Below, in pieces: positions 16,397 to 24,759 of a stretch of DNA of 40,898 bases. A program made the position numbers and the translations under genes. The DNA is from Actinacidiphila cocklensis (lineage in GTDB: Bacteria; Actinomycetota; Actinomycetes; Streptomycetales; Streptomycetaceae): positions 1 to 40,898 of the forward strand of contig NZ_CAJSLV010000095.1 of assembly GCF_907177275.1 (NCBI RefSeq), in the 5' to 3' direction. Under the pieces are notes generated by a model. It had not been told where the DNA came from and ran no database searches. It saw nothing but the letters and a program-made list of their open reading frames with translations. The stretch's first letter is position 1; the number at the start of each line of letters is the position of its first letter.

Positions 16397-16726
16397 ATGT
16401 TCCGTTCCCAGCTGCCCGCGGTGGACGCCACCGCCGTACCGGCCGACGCGGTCCTGCTCGACGTCCGCGAGCACGACGAGTGGGCGGCGGGGCACGCGGA
16501 GGGCGCGCTGCACATCCCGATGGGCGAGGTCGTCGCCCGGATCGGTGAGCTGCCGGAGAGCGGCACCGTCCACGTCGTCTGCCGGGTCGGCGGCCGGTCC
16601 GCGCAGGTCACGCAGTACCTGATCGCGCAGGGCAGGGACGCGGTCAACGTCAGCGGCGGCATGCTCGACTGGGAGGCCGCGGGCCGCCCGGTCGTCGCCG
16701 ACGGCGCCGAGGGCTACGTCCTCTGA
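16397..16726 (+). CDS. Rhodanese-like domain protein, single domain
   Basis: A 109-residue rhodanese fold: VLLDVREHDEWAAGHAEGALHIP at the N-terminal half and the active-site loop VCRVGGRSAQV with Cys at about 61. The six-residue loop CRVGGR is the size of sulfurtransferase rather than Cdc25-type loops. Such proteins move sulfane sulfur from thiosulfate or persulfides. Start at the ATG at 16397, nine bases after CAGGAGG (16381-16387). Cytosolic. A single-gene transcript appears likely. Confidence 0.92.
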   Translation: MFRSQLPAVDATAVPADAVLLDVREHDEWAAGHAEGALHIPMGEVVARIGELPESGTVHVVCRVGGRSAQVTQYLIAQGRDAVNVSGGMLDWEAAGRPVVADGAEGYVL

Positions 16727-16921
16727 TCCCGGCGGCGGCTCCGCCGCCCCCGCATCGCCGGAACCGCTCGGCGCACCGTCCGCACCGCCTGCCGTACGCC
16801 GTCACACCGGCTGCGCCAGGGCATTCCTTCACCTGTGGATAACTCGGTAAGGTCACCGCCGGACCCCGGGGTGGGTAGCGTGCTGCCCTGCAGGCGCGCC
16901 CGTGCGGAGAGCGGAGAGACG

Positions 16922-17587
16922 ATGCAGTCAGAGCAACGGCCATCGCGCCAGGTGGCGGCACTGTCGTTGCCCGCCCGAATATCGGTGGCCGTGACCGTGG
17001 GCGTGGTCGCCGTGGGAGCGCTCTTCCACCTCGGCATGGTCTTCCTGCACGTGGCGCCGTCCAACACGCTCAGCAAGCAGCACGCCTCGGCGGTCAGCGA
17101 CTACGTCTACCCCGAGTTCGAGCAGAACTGGAAGCTCTTCGCGCCCGACCCGCTGCAGCAGAACATCCACGTCCAGGCCCGCGCGGAGGTCCGCAAGCCG
17201 GACGGCGGCACGGAGACCACCGGCTGGGTGGACATGACGGCGATGGACGTCGCGGACATGCGGCACAACCTTCTGCCCAGCCACAGCCAGCAGAACGAAC
17301 TGCGCCGGGCCTGGGGCTACTACACCGACACGCACAACGACCAGAACCAGCCGACCTCGGGCAACGGCAGCGACCTGAGCAGCACCTACCTCAGCAACAT
17401 CCTCGCCGAGCGCCTCGGCCCGCGGCTCAACGGCGGCGCCGTCGTCCGTATCCAGGCAAGGGCGGCCACCACCACGGTGGCCAGGCCGTCCTGGAGCGGC
17501 GAGTCGGTCGACACCACCACCCAATACCGCGAGCTGCCCTGGTGGATCGTCCCCACCGCGCCGGCAGGGCAGGAGAACGCCTCGTGA
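16922..17587 (+). CDS. DUF5819 membrane-anchored protein (SdpA-like)
   Basis: A 221-residue protein with one N-terminal membrane segment (SVAVTVGVVAVGALFHLGMVFL, about 21-42) and a predicted extracytoplasmic domain. FEQNWKLFAPDPLQQN at about 70-85 is the hallmark of DUF5819 and resembles the W-F-DP segment of SdpA. Its stop overlaps the start of the next gene (GTGA), which encodes an HTTM-domain membrane protein. In Bacillus, SdpA plus the HTTM protein SdpB mature the SdpC killing toxin. No SdpC-like precursor is seen here, so the role is inferred from the pairing only. Start ATG 16922 follows GGAGAGACG. Confidence 0.8.
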   Translation: MQSEQRPSRQVAALSLPARISVAVTVGVVAVGALFHLGMVFLHVAPSNTLSKQHASAVSDYVYPEFEQNWKLFAPDPLQQNIHVQARAEVRKPDGGTETTGWVDMTAMDVADMRHNLLPSHSQQNELRRAWGYYTDTHNDQNQPTSGNGSDLSSTYLSNILAERLGPRLNGGAVVRIQARAATTTVARPSWSGESVDTTTQYRELPWWIVPTAPAGQENAS

Positions 17588-19005
17588 GCGACCCCCGCAC
17601 CCCGGCCGCGCCCGCCGAGGACCCCGGTACCCCCGCTGAGCCCGACACCTCCGCCGGCGAACCCGCGGCCGAACCCGCCCCCGAACCCGTCGCCGCTGCC
17701 GTCGGGAGCCACGCCGGGAACCCCGCTCCGGCCCCCTCGCCCTTCGCCGGGCTGGGACGGGCCATGGACCGGGGCATGAGCCGCGGCCTGGCGAGGGTCA
17801 CCGGCAGCGCCCTGGCCCCGTACCAGGCCGCGATCATCCGGATCGGCTTCTCGCTGACCTGGCTGCTCTTCCTGCTGCGGGAGTGGCCGCACCGTGCGGA
17901 GCTGTACGGCCCGGACAGCCCGTGGAGCTTCGACCTGGGCAAACGGCTGGTCACCGGGAACCACGCCTTCACCGCGCTGCTGTGGAGCGACAGCCGCGGC
18001 TGGTTCGAGCTGGTCTACGCGCTCGCCCTGGTCAGCAGCGTCATGCTGCTGGTCGGCTGGCGCACCAGGACCGCGTCGGTGCTCTTCATGCTGGGCGTGC
18101 TGTCGCTGCAGAACCGCAGCGTCTTCATGGGCGACGGCGGCGACAACGTCATCCATCTGATGGCGATCTACCTGGTCTTCACCCGCTGCGGGCAGGTCTG
18201 GTCGCTCGACCGCCGGTTCGCGGCCAGGGCGGAGGCCGAGGCGGAGGCGCGGGCGCAGGCCGAAGGGGCCGAAGGGGCCTCGGAGTCCTCGGGGGCCGAC
18301 CCGGTGGGGATCGCGCTGTGGGTGCTGCTGGGCGCCTCGCTGGCGGTGGCCACCGCGGCGGACAAGCTCAGCACCGAGTGGGAGGTGGCCCTGTGGGCGG
18401 GGCTGCTGGTCCAGGCGCTGTGGTGGGCGGTACGCCGCTATGCGCCCGGTGAGCCGCGCACGGTCCTCGACATCATGGCCGACGTCATCCACAACGGCGC
18501 CATGCTGGTCGTCGTCGTGGAGGTCTGCCTGATCTACTCCACGGCCGGCTGGTACAAGATCCAGGGCAGCCGCTGGGAGGACGGCACCGCGCTCTACTAT
18601 CCGCTCCACCTTGACGACTTCACCCCGTGGCCCAGCCTGTCGCACACCCTGGCGGGCAACTCGCTGATGGTCATGCTGATCACCTACGGCACGGTCATGG
18701 TGCAGGTCGCCTTCCCCTTCACCCTGTTCAACCGCCGGGTGAAGAACGTGCTGCTGGTGGCGATGATGCTGGAGCACGCCTCGATCGCGATCGTGCTGGG
18801 CCTGCCCTTCTTCTCGATGGCGATGATCGCCGCCGACGCCGTCTTCCTGCCCACCGGCTTCCTGCGCTGGCTCGGTGAGCAACTCGTCCGCCCGCTGCGG
18901 CGCTCGGCGCTGCCCGGGGCCGCGGCGGTCCCCGGGCCCCGCGTAGGGGACGGTGGTGCCGCGCAGCCCGCGGCAGGAGCGCCGTCCACCGAGGTCGCCA
19001 CCTGA
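17584..19005 (+). CDS. HTTM-domain membrane protein (SdpB / gamma-carboxylase-like)
   Basis: A 473-residue integral membrane protein starting at GTG 17584, overlapping the DUF5819 stop. An unstructured Ala/Pro/Glu-rich head (1-60) is followed by an HTTM domain: ALAPYQAAIIRIGFSLTWLLFLLREW (about 77-102), several membrane helices, NRSVFMGDGGDNVIHLMAIYLVF (about 178-200), ICLIYSTAGWYKIQGSRWEDGTALYYPL-like stretch (about 315-345), and VEHASIAIVLG-like helix near 400. HTTM is the membrane domain of vitamin K-dependent gamma-carboxylases and of SdpB; the bacterial roles are mostly unknown. Paired with DUF5819 it probably forms one membrane complex. A GC-rich hairpin follows. Confidence 0.85.
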   Translation: MSDPRTPAAPAEDPGTPAEPDTSAGEPAAEPAPEPVAAAVGSHAGNPAPAPSPFAGLGRAMDRGMSRGLARVTGSALAPYQAAIIRIGFSLTWLLFLLREWPHRAELYGPDSPWSFDLGKRLVTGNHAFTALLWSDSRGWFELVYALALVSSVMLLVGWRTRTASVLFMLGVLSLQNRSVFMGDGGDNVIHLMAIYLVFTRCGQVWSLDRRFAARAEAEAEARAQAEGAEGASESSGADPVGIALWVLLGASLAVATAADKLSTEWEVALWAGLLVQALWWAVRRYAPGEPRTVLDIMADVIHNGAMLVVVVEVCLIYSTAGWYKIQGSRWEDGTALYYPLHLDDFTPWPSLSHTLAGNSLMVMLITYGTVMVQVAFPFTLFNRRVKNVLLVAMMLEHASIAIVLGLPFFSMAMIAADAVFLPTGFLRWLGEQLVRPLRRSALPGAAAVPGPRVGDGGAAQPAAGAPSTEVAT

Positions 19006-19021
19006 CCCGCTGCCCGCTGAC

Positions 19022-19047
19022 CCCGCCCCGCGGGGAAGCGGGGCGGG
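19022..19047 (+). terminator. GC-rich hairpin after the DUF5819-HTTM pair
   Basis: CCCGCCCCGC (19022-19031) pairs perfectly with GCGGGGCGGG (19038-19047) over a GGGGAA loop. It lies 17 bases after the HTTM stop and just before the methyltransferase gene. No T-run, as is usual in Streptomyces. Confidence 0.65.
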
Positions 19048-19077
19048 CGGGGCCGGGCCTCGCCGTAGGCTGGCGCC

Positions 19078-19884
19078 ATGAGCGATGAGCAGGCCGCACT
19101 CCGGCTGCCCGGGGTACGGTCCGCCGTGCTGAGCTGGCACGAGCACGCCGGCGACGCGGACACGGTCGTGCTCGACGGCTTCCACGCCCTCAAGCACGCG
19201 CTGCGCTTCGGCGCCGACGTCCATGTCGCGGTCAGCAGCGACAAGGACGCCGTGCTGCGGCTGGCCGCCGACCTCGCACCCGACCTGGCCGCGGACCTCG
19301 CCGCCCGCGTCGCCGAGGTCCCGGCCGCCGCGCTGCGCGAGCTGGTGGCCCGCGTCCACCCCACCGCGGTGGCCGCGCTCGCCGCCCGCCCGGACCGGGA
19401 AGGCCGCAAAGCCGCGCTGAGCGCACGGCCGCGGCAGGCCCCGGTCGTGGTCCTCGACCGCCCGCGCAACCTCGGCAACGTCGGCGCCGTGGTCAGGCTC
19501 GCCGCCGGTTTCGGCGTGACCGGCGTCGTCACCACCGGCGACCTGGACCCCTGGCACCCCAACGCCGTACGGGCCGGCGCCGGGCTGCACTACGCGACGG
19601 CGGTGGACCGCACGACCCCGGACGGGCTGCCGCCGGGACCGCTGTACGTCCTCGATCCGGAGGGCGAGGACATCCGTGCCGCGGAGCTGCCGGACGACGC
19701 GCTGATCGTCTTCGGCTCCGAGCGGCACGGCGTGTCCGACGAGCTGCGCGCCCGGGCGACGGCGCTGGTGTCGCTGCCGATGCGGCCCCAGGTGTCGAGC
19801 TACAACCTGGCCACCAGCGTCGGCATGACGCTCTACCACTGGTCGGCGACGTCCGGCTCCCCGCTGGTCCCCGGACGCCCCTGA
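19078..19884 (+). CDS. SpoU/TrmH-family RNA 2'-O-methyltransferase
   Basis: A 268-residue protein. The C-terminal half (about 120-258) is a SPOUT knot: VVLDRPRNLGNVGAVVRLAAGFGVTGVVTTGD (motif 1), LIVFGSERHGVSDELR (motif 2) and VSLPMRPQVSSYNLATSVGMTLYHW (motif 3). The N-terminal part (FHALKHALRFGADVHVAV) matches the substrate-binding domain of TrmH-like enzymes. It would methylate a ribose in tRNA or rRNA with S-adenosylmethionine; the target nucleotide cannot be told. Start ATG 19078. Convergent with paaN, 15 bases between the stops. Confidence 0.92.
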   Translation: MSDEQAALRLPGVRSAVLSWHEHAGDADTVVLDGFHALKHALRFGADVHVAVSSDKDAVLRLAADLAPDLAADLAARVAEVPAAALRELVARVHPTAVAALAARPDREGRKAALSARPRQAPVVVLDRPRNLGNVGAVVRLAAGFGVTGVVTTGDLDPWHPNAVRAGAGLHYATAVDRTTPDGLPPGPLYVLDPEGEDIRAAELPDDALIVFGSERHGVSDELRARATALVSLPMRPQVSSYNLATSVGMTLYHWSATSGSPLVPGRP

Positions 19885-19899
19885 CGGCCCGCCGGCCGG

Positions 19900-21582
19900 T
19901 CAGGCCTGCCTGCGCACCTCCACCGTCCGGAAGCGGCTCGCGACGAACGCGCTGTCGCACAGCGCCGCGTTGGCCGCGGGATTGCCGCCCGACCCGTGGA
20001 AGTCGGAGAAGGCGGCGGTCTGGTTGACGTACACCCCGCCGGTCAGGTTGAGCGACAGCTGCGCGCACTCCTCCTGGCAGACCTCCACCAACTGCCGCTC
20101 CACCTCGGGCGCCGTCGTGTAGCCGCCCACCGTCATGGCGCCCTGGTCGCGGATCGTCCGGCGCAGCAGCTCGACCGCCGCGTCGGTGGAGTCCACGGCC
20201 ACGGCGAAGGCGACCGGGCCGAAGCACTCGGCCATGAAGGCCGCCTCCGCGTCCGGCTTGGCGGTGTCCAGCCTGATCAGGGCCGGGGTGCGGACGACCG
20301 CGTCGGGGAAGTCGGGGTGGTCCACGGCGCGGGAGGCCAGTGCGACCTCGCCCATACCGGGGGCCGCGTCGAGCCGCGCCTTGACGTCCGGGTTGACCAG
20401 CGCGCCGAGCAGCGCGTTGGCCCGGGCGTCGTCGCCGAGCAGCTTGTCCACCGCGGCGGCGAGGTCGGCGACCACCTCGTCGTACGTCCGCGGGCCGGAT
20501 TCGGTGCCGATGCCGTTTCGCGGGATCAGCAGGTTCTGCGGGGTGGTGCACATCTGCCCGCTGTACAGCGACAGGGAGAAGGCGAGGTTGGCGAGCATGC
20601 CGCGGTAGTCGTCCGTGGAGTCCAGCACCACGGTGTTGACCCCGGCCTTCTCGGTGAAGACCTGTGCCTGGCGGGCGTTGGCCTCCAGCCAGTCGCCGAA
20701 CGCGGTCGACCCGGTGTAGTCGACGATGCGGACCTCGGGGCGTACGGCCAGGGTCCTGGCCAGTCCCTCGCCGGGGCGGTCGACCGCGAGGCAGACCAGA
20801 TCGGGGGAGAAGCCCGCCTCGGCCAGCACGTCACGGGCCGCGCCGACGGTCATCGCGAGCGGCAGTACGGCCCGCGGGTGCGGTTTGACCAGCACCGCGT
20901 TGCCGGTGGCCAGCGACGCGAACAGGCCCGGGTAGCCGTTCCAGGTCGGGAAGGTGTTGCAGCCGATGACCAGCCCGATGCCGCGCGGGACGGTGGTGAA
21001 GGACTTCCGCAGGCTCAGCGGGTCCCGCTTGCCCTGCGGTTTCACCCACTCGGCGGTGCCGGGGGTGCGCACCTGCTCGGCGTACGCGTACGCCACCGCT
21101 TCGAGGCCGCGGTCCTGGGCGTGCGGGCCGCCTGCCTGGAAGGCCATCGTGAAGGCCTGGCCGGAGGTGTGCATCACCGCGTGCGCGAACTCGTGCGTCC
21201 GCGCGTTGATCCGGGCCAGGATCTCCAGGCACACCATCGCGCGCGCCTCGGGTCCTGCGTCCCGCCAGGCGGGCATCGCGGCCCGCATCGCGGGCAGCAG
21301 CACGTCGGGGTCCGGGTGCGGATACTCCACGCCCAGCTCGATGCCGTAAGGCGACTGCTCGGTGCCGGTCCACCCGTCCGTCCCCGGCTGCTCCGACGCG
21401 AAGGGGAAGCGCCCGTCGAGCAGCGCCTCGAAGGCGGCCCTGCCCTCGTCGGCGTCCCCGTAGGCCTTGGGGTGCTCGGGGTAGGGCGACCAGTAGGCGC
21501 GGGTCCTTATGGTGTCCAGCGCCTTGTCGAGGGTGTCGCGATGGCGCTCGGCCAGGGACAGGGGGGAGAGATCGGCGGACAA
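19900..21582 (-). CDS. paaN: PaaN-type aldehyde dehydrogenase of phenylacetate degradation
   Basis: A 560-residue aldehyde dehydrogenase superfamily protein matching the stand-alone PaaN of actinobacteria. Visible: WSPYPEHPKAYG near the start, VPRGIGLVIGCNTFPTWNGYP, the general-base FTEKAGVN segment, and the nucleophile in LYSGQMCTTPQN. It would oxidise the semialdehyde formed after ring opening of the oxepin-CoA intermediate. TTG at 21582 is chosen as start since GAGGAG lies nine bases before it; a TTG at 21591 would be too close. Divergent from the 3-hydroxyacyl-CoA dehydrogenase gene, with a PaaR-type palindrome between. Ring-1,2-epoxidase genes (paaABCDE) are not in the window. Confidence 0.88.
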   Translation of the reverse strand: MSADLSPLSLAERHRDTLDKALDTIRTRAYWSPYPEHPKAYGDADEGRAAFEALLDGRFPFASEQPGTDGWTGTEQSPYGIELGVEYPHPDPDVLLPAMRAAMPAWRDAGPEARAMVCLEILARINARTHEFAHAVMHTSGQAFTMAFQAGGPHAQDRGLEAVAYAYAEQVRTPGTAEWVKPQGKRDPLSLRKSFTTVPRGIGLVIGCNTFPTWNGYPGLFASLATGNAVLVKPHPRAVLPLAMTVGAARDVLAEAGFSPDLVCLAVDRPGEGLARTLAVRPEVRIVDYTGSTAFGDWLEANARQAQVFTEKAGVNTVVLDSTDDYRGMLANLAFSLSLYSGQMCTTPQNLLIPRNGIGTESGPRTYDEVVADLAAAVDKLLGDDARANALLGALVNPDVKARLDAAPGMGEVALASRAVDHPDFPDAVVRTPALIRLDTAKPDAEAAFMAECFGPVAFAVAVDSTDAAVELLRRTIRDQGAMTVGGYTTAPEVERQLVEVCQEECAQLSLNLTGGVYVNQTAAFSDFHGSGGNPAANAALCDSAFVASRFRTVEVRRQA

Positions 21583-21635
21583 TGGGACCAACTCCTCGTC
21601 GAGCTGGGCTGGGTCAGGGGAACACCGCTAGATTA

Positions 21636-21649
21636 ACCGAATGTTCGGT
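21636..21649. promoter_or_regulatory. PaaR-type operator palindrome
   Basis: ACCGAATGTTCGGT is a perfect inverted repeat (ACCGAA/TTCGGT around TG) in the divergent gap between paaN and the hydroxyacyl-CoA dehydrogenase gene. It fits the ACCG-N6-CGGT pattern reported for actinobacterial TetR-type PaaR repressors, and a TetR gene closes the adjacent operon. The palindrome is visible; the regulator match is inferred. Confidence 0.65.
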
Positions 21650-21765
21650 CGGGACAAGGGCGGGAAACCCGACCTGTGGACAACTCGGCCGGAGTCGCGC
21701 CAGGCCCGGACGGGGCGGCGGGCACCGGCAGGAACCGCCGGCACCGGCAAGGAGTCGTGGACAGC

Positions 21766-23313
21766 GTGACCGCACTTGACCGCACCAGCACCGTGGCCGT
21801 CGTCGGCACGGGGACCATGGGGCAGGGAATCGCACAGGTGGCGCTGCTCGCCGGCCACCGGGTGCTGCTGCACGACGCGGCCCCCGGCCGGGCGCAGGTC
21901 GCGGCCGACGCCGTGGCGGGCCGCCTGGACCGGCTCGTCGCCAAGGGCAGGCTCGGCGCGACCGACCTCAAGGAGGCGCTGGCCCGGCTGGTTCCTGTGG
22001 AGAGCACCCCGGACCTGGCCGGGGCCGCACTGGTGGTGGAGGCCGTGGTCGAGGACCTGGCCGTCAAGCAGGCGCTGTTCGCCGAACTGGAGGCGGTCGT
22101 CGGCGACGACTGCCTGCTGGCGACCAACACCTCCTCGCTGCCGGTGACCGCCGTCGCCGGTGCCCTTCGGCTGCCGGGCCGCCTGGTCGGGCTGCACTTC
22201 TTCAACCCGGCCCCGCTGCTGCCGCTGGTCGAGGTGGTCGCGGGTGCCGCCACCGGCGCCGCTGCCGTCACCACCGCCTACGACACCGCCGCCGCCTGGG
22301 GCAAGACGCCGGTGCGCTGCACCGACACCCCCGGCTTCGTCGTCAACCGCATCGCCCGCCCCTTCTACGCGGAGGCGCTGCGGGTGTACGAGGAGCGCGT
22401 CGCCGACCCCGCGACCATCGACGCGGTGCTGCGCGAATGCGGCGGCTTCGCCATGGGGCCGTTCGAGCTGATGGACCTGATCGGCCAGGACGTCAACGAG
22501 GCCGTCACCCGGTCGGTCTGGGAGGCCTTCTTCCACGACCCGAAGTTCACCCCGTCGCTGGCCCAGCGCCGTCTGGTCGAGTCGGGGCGGCTCGGCCGGA
22601 AGACCGGCCGCGGCTGGTTCGGCTACTCCCCTGACTCCGGCGGCGCGCGCGGTGCACGGGACGGCGGCGGCGTATCGGCGCCGGAATTCCCACCGCATAC
22701 TGCCGAGCCCGCCGTCGGGCCGCCGTCCATCGTGCTGCGCGGCGACCTCGGCCCCGCGCGGGCGCTCGCCGGGCTCTTCGGCGAGTCGGGGATCGAGGTG
22801 CGCGAGGAGCCGGCTGACGGCCCTGGCGCGATCATGCTGCCCGGCGGTGTGCCGCTGCGGCTGGCCGACGGTCTTCCCATGCCCGCACCCGGTGTCCGCT
22901 TCGACCTGGCCCTGGACTACCGCACGGCCACCCGGGTCGCCGTCGCCCCCTGCGCGGGGGTGCACGCCGGCGCGGTGGACCACGCGGTGGGGCTCTTCCA
23001 GGCGCTGGGCAAGGATGTCAGCGTCATCGCGGAGGTGCCCGGTCTGATCGTGGCGCGCACCGTCGCCATGCTGGTCGACCTCGCGACCGACGCGGTCGCC
23101 CGGCAGGTCGCCTCCGCCCGGGACATCGACACCGCGATGCGGCAGGGCGTCAGCTATCCGCTGGGTCCGCTGGAGTGGGGCGAGCTGATTTCCGCGGCAT
23201 ATGTGCGGGATCTGCTGGACGCGCTGCACCGCGACTCCCCCACCGGCCGCTACGCCCCCTGCCGGGAGCTGAGGCGACGTGCGGACGCGGCCGGAGGTGT
23301 GATCTCCTCATGA
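21766..23313 (+). CDS. paaH: 3-hydroxyacyl-CoA dehydrogenase (PaaH-type)
   Basis: A 515-residue NAD-dependent 3-hydroxyacyl-CoA dehydrogenase. Rossmann motif VAVVGTGTMGQGIAQ near the start, ATNTSSLPVTAVA, LHFFNPAPLLPLVEVV with the catalytic His, DTPGFVVNRIARPFYAEA and GPFELMDLIGQDVN. A second, shorter copy of the C-terminal substrate domain occupies about 400-515 (VPGLIVARTVAMLVDLATDAV, YPLGPLEWGE), the two-domain form found in phenylacetate-pathway enzymes. It would oxidise 3-hydroxyadipyl-CoA. Start: GTG 21766, eleven bases after AAGGAG; GTG 21757 is an alternative. The stop overlaps the next gene (ATGA). Confidence 0.88.
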   Translation: MTALDRTSTVAVVGTGTMGQGIAQVALLAGHRVLLHDAAPGRAQVAADAVAGRLDRLVAKGRLGATDLKEALARLVPVESTPDLAGAALVVEAVVEDLAVKQALFAELEAVVGDDCLLATNTSSLPVTAVAGALRLPGRLVGLHFFNPAPLLPLVEVVAGAATGAAAVTTAYDTAAAWGKTPVRCTDTPGFVVNRIARPFYAEALRVYEERVADPATIDAVLRECGGFAMGPFELMDLIGQDVNEAVTRSVWEAFFHDPKFTPSLAQRRLVESGRLGRKTGRGWFGYSPDSGGARGARDGGGVSAPEFPPHTAEPAVGPPSIVLRGDLGPARALAGLFGESGIEVREEPADGPGAIMLPGGVPLRLADGLPMPAPGVRFDLALDYRTATRVAVAPCAGVHAGAVDHAVGLFQALGKDVSVIAEVPGLIVARTVAMLVDLATDAVARQVASARDIDTAMRQGVSYPLGPLEWGELISAAYVRDLLDALHRDSPTGRYAPCRELRRRADAAGGVISS

Positions 23314-23897
23314 CCATGCCCAAGCGCGACACCTATACGCCGGACTCGCTGCTCGCCGTGGCCGTGGAGGTCTTCAACGAGCGCGGCTACGACGGCACGT
23401 CCATGGAGGACCTCTCGCGCGCGGCGGGCATCTCGAAATCCTCGATCTACCACCATGTGCGCGGCAAGGAGGAACTGCTCAACCGGGCGGTCGGCCGCGC
23501 CCTCGACGGGCTGTTCGGCATCCTCGACCAGCCGGAGGCCGGAAACGGCCGCGCGGTGCAGCGGCTGGAGTACGTCATCCGGCGTACGGCCGTCGTCCTC
23601 ATGGACGAACTTCCCTACGTCACGCTGCTGCTGCGGGTCCGCGGGAACACCACGACCGAGCGGTGGGCGATGGAGCGCAGGCGGGAGTTCGACCAGCAGG
23701 TGGCCAAGCTGCTCAAGGCGGCGGTGGCGGAGGGCGATCTGCGGGTGGACGTCGAGGTCAGGCTGGCCACCAGGCTGCTGTTCGGGATGATCAACTCCAT
23801 AGTCGAGTGGTACCGCCCCGCCGTGAAGGGGGCGCTCGACCGGGACCAGGTCGCCGACGCCGTGGTGCGGCTGGCCTTCGACGGACTGCGTGCGTAG
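23310..23897 (+). CDS. paaR: TetR-family regulator (PaaR-like)
   Basis: A 195-residue TetR protein starting at an ATG that overlaps the dehydrogenase stop. The helix-turn-helix is clear: LLAVAVEVFNERGYDGTSMEDLSRAAGISKSSIYHHVRGKEELL. The C-terminal region fits the TetR_C domain seen in regulators of acyl-CoA metabolism. Operon coupling to paaH, and the palindrome at 21636 between paaN and paaH, suggest it represses both, with phenylacetyl-CoA as the known inducer in the family. Regulator identity is solid; PaaR naming rests on context. Confidence 0.85.
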   Translation: MTMPKRDTYTPDSLLAVAVEVFNERGYDGTSMEDLSRAAGISKSSIYHHVRGKEELLNRAVGRALDGLFGILDQPEAGNGRAVQRLEYVIRRTAVVLMDELPYVTLLLRVRGNTTTERWAMERRREFDQQVAKLLKAAVAEGDLRVDVEVRLATRLLFGMINSIVEWYRPAVKGALDRDQVADAVVRLAFDGLRA

Positions 23898-23982
23898 ACC
23901 GGTCCGGCCGCGGGCGGGGCAGCGGTCCGCGTATTGGTACAGACCATTGACTCAGGGCGTCGATCACCGCCACGATCCAGCC

Positions 23983-24750
23983 ATGCTGACGGCCGACCGC
24001 TCCTTTGTGCGAACCCTGGCGCCGCTGCGTGCGGCCGGTGCCTCGGCGCTCGCGGTGTCCCTGCTGCTGCTCGCCGGCTGCGGCGGCTCCTCGGACGGTG
24101 CCGACGCCGCGTCGGCCCCGAGCGCCTCGGTCAACGACTTCGGCTGCCTGTCACCCGAACAGGCCAATGCCGGCTATGTGACCTTCCCCAGCTCGGAGAA
24201 CCAGGACGTCGAGGCCTACGCGGCCGGCAAGGGCGGTACCGCGCTGATCCTGGCGCACCAGGCCGACGGCGACGTCTGCCAGTGGGTGCCGGACGCCGAC
24301 GAGCTGGCCGCGGACGGCTACCGGGTCATCGCGGTGGACTCCGCGGGCAGCGAGGTCGCGGAGATCACCGCGGCCGTCACCTACGCCCGGGCCAGGGGCG
24401 CGCACAAAGTGCTGCTGATCGGCGCCTCCAAGGGCGGCACCGCGGTGCTGGCCTCGGCCGGCTCGATCACGCCGCCGGTCGACGCGGTGGTCTCGCTGTC
24501 GGCGCCCGCGGACTACAGCGGCATGGACGCGGCGGGCACCGTACCGAACCTGGCGATGCCGGTCTTCTACATGGCCGCGGAGGGCGACACGGACTTCGCC
24601 GCCTCGACCAGGGATCTCAGCAAGGCCACCACGAAGGCCGCGGAGAACCGGTTGAGCATCGTGGACGGCCCCAACCACGGGGTGAGCATGCTGGACGACG
24701 CCGCCAACTTCGCGAAGGTCAAGGCCTTCGTACGGAAGTACGGCAGCTGA
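23983..24750 (+). CDS. Secreted lipoprotein with alpha/beta-hydrolase fold
   Basis: A 255-residue lipoprotein. Signal peptide with Arg/Lys-poor head and hydrophobic core LAVSLLLLAGCGG; the lipobox Cys is at 33. The mature part is an alpha/beta hydrolase: GTALILAHQADGDVCQW (oxyanion HQ region), YRVIAVDSAG, VLLIGASKGGTAVLASA with the nucleophile elbow GxSxG as GASKG (Ser near 151), MPVFYMAAEGDTDF with an acidic residue and GPNHGVSML with the final His. Resembles dienelactone-hydrolase-type proteins; the substrate is unknown. Anchored on the outer membrane face. Ends nine bases before the convergent BkdR stop. Confidence 0.82.
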   Translation: MLTADRSFVRTLAPLRAAGASALAVSLLLLAGCGGSSDGADAASAPSASVNDFGCLSPEQANAGYVTFPSSENQDVEAYAAGKGGTALILAHQADGDVCQWVPDADELAADGYRVIAVDSAGSEVAEITAAVTYARARGAHKVLLIGASKGGTAVLASAGSITPPVDAVVSLSAPADYSGMDAAGTVPNLAMPVFYMAAEGDTDFAASTRDLSKATTKAAENRLSIVDGPNHGVSMLDDAANFAKVKAFVRKYGS

Positions 24751-24759
24751 GCCGCCGGG

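Noticed and set aside
17386..19839. An 817-codon minus-strand frame opposite HTTM and the methyltransferase
   Set aside because: Shadow frame crossing three real genes; low complexity, no ribosome site.
23897..23983. Short gap before the lipoprotein gene examined for a promoter or small RNA
   Set aside because: Nothing beyond weak, non-specific matches was seen.
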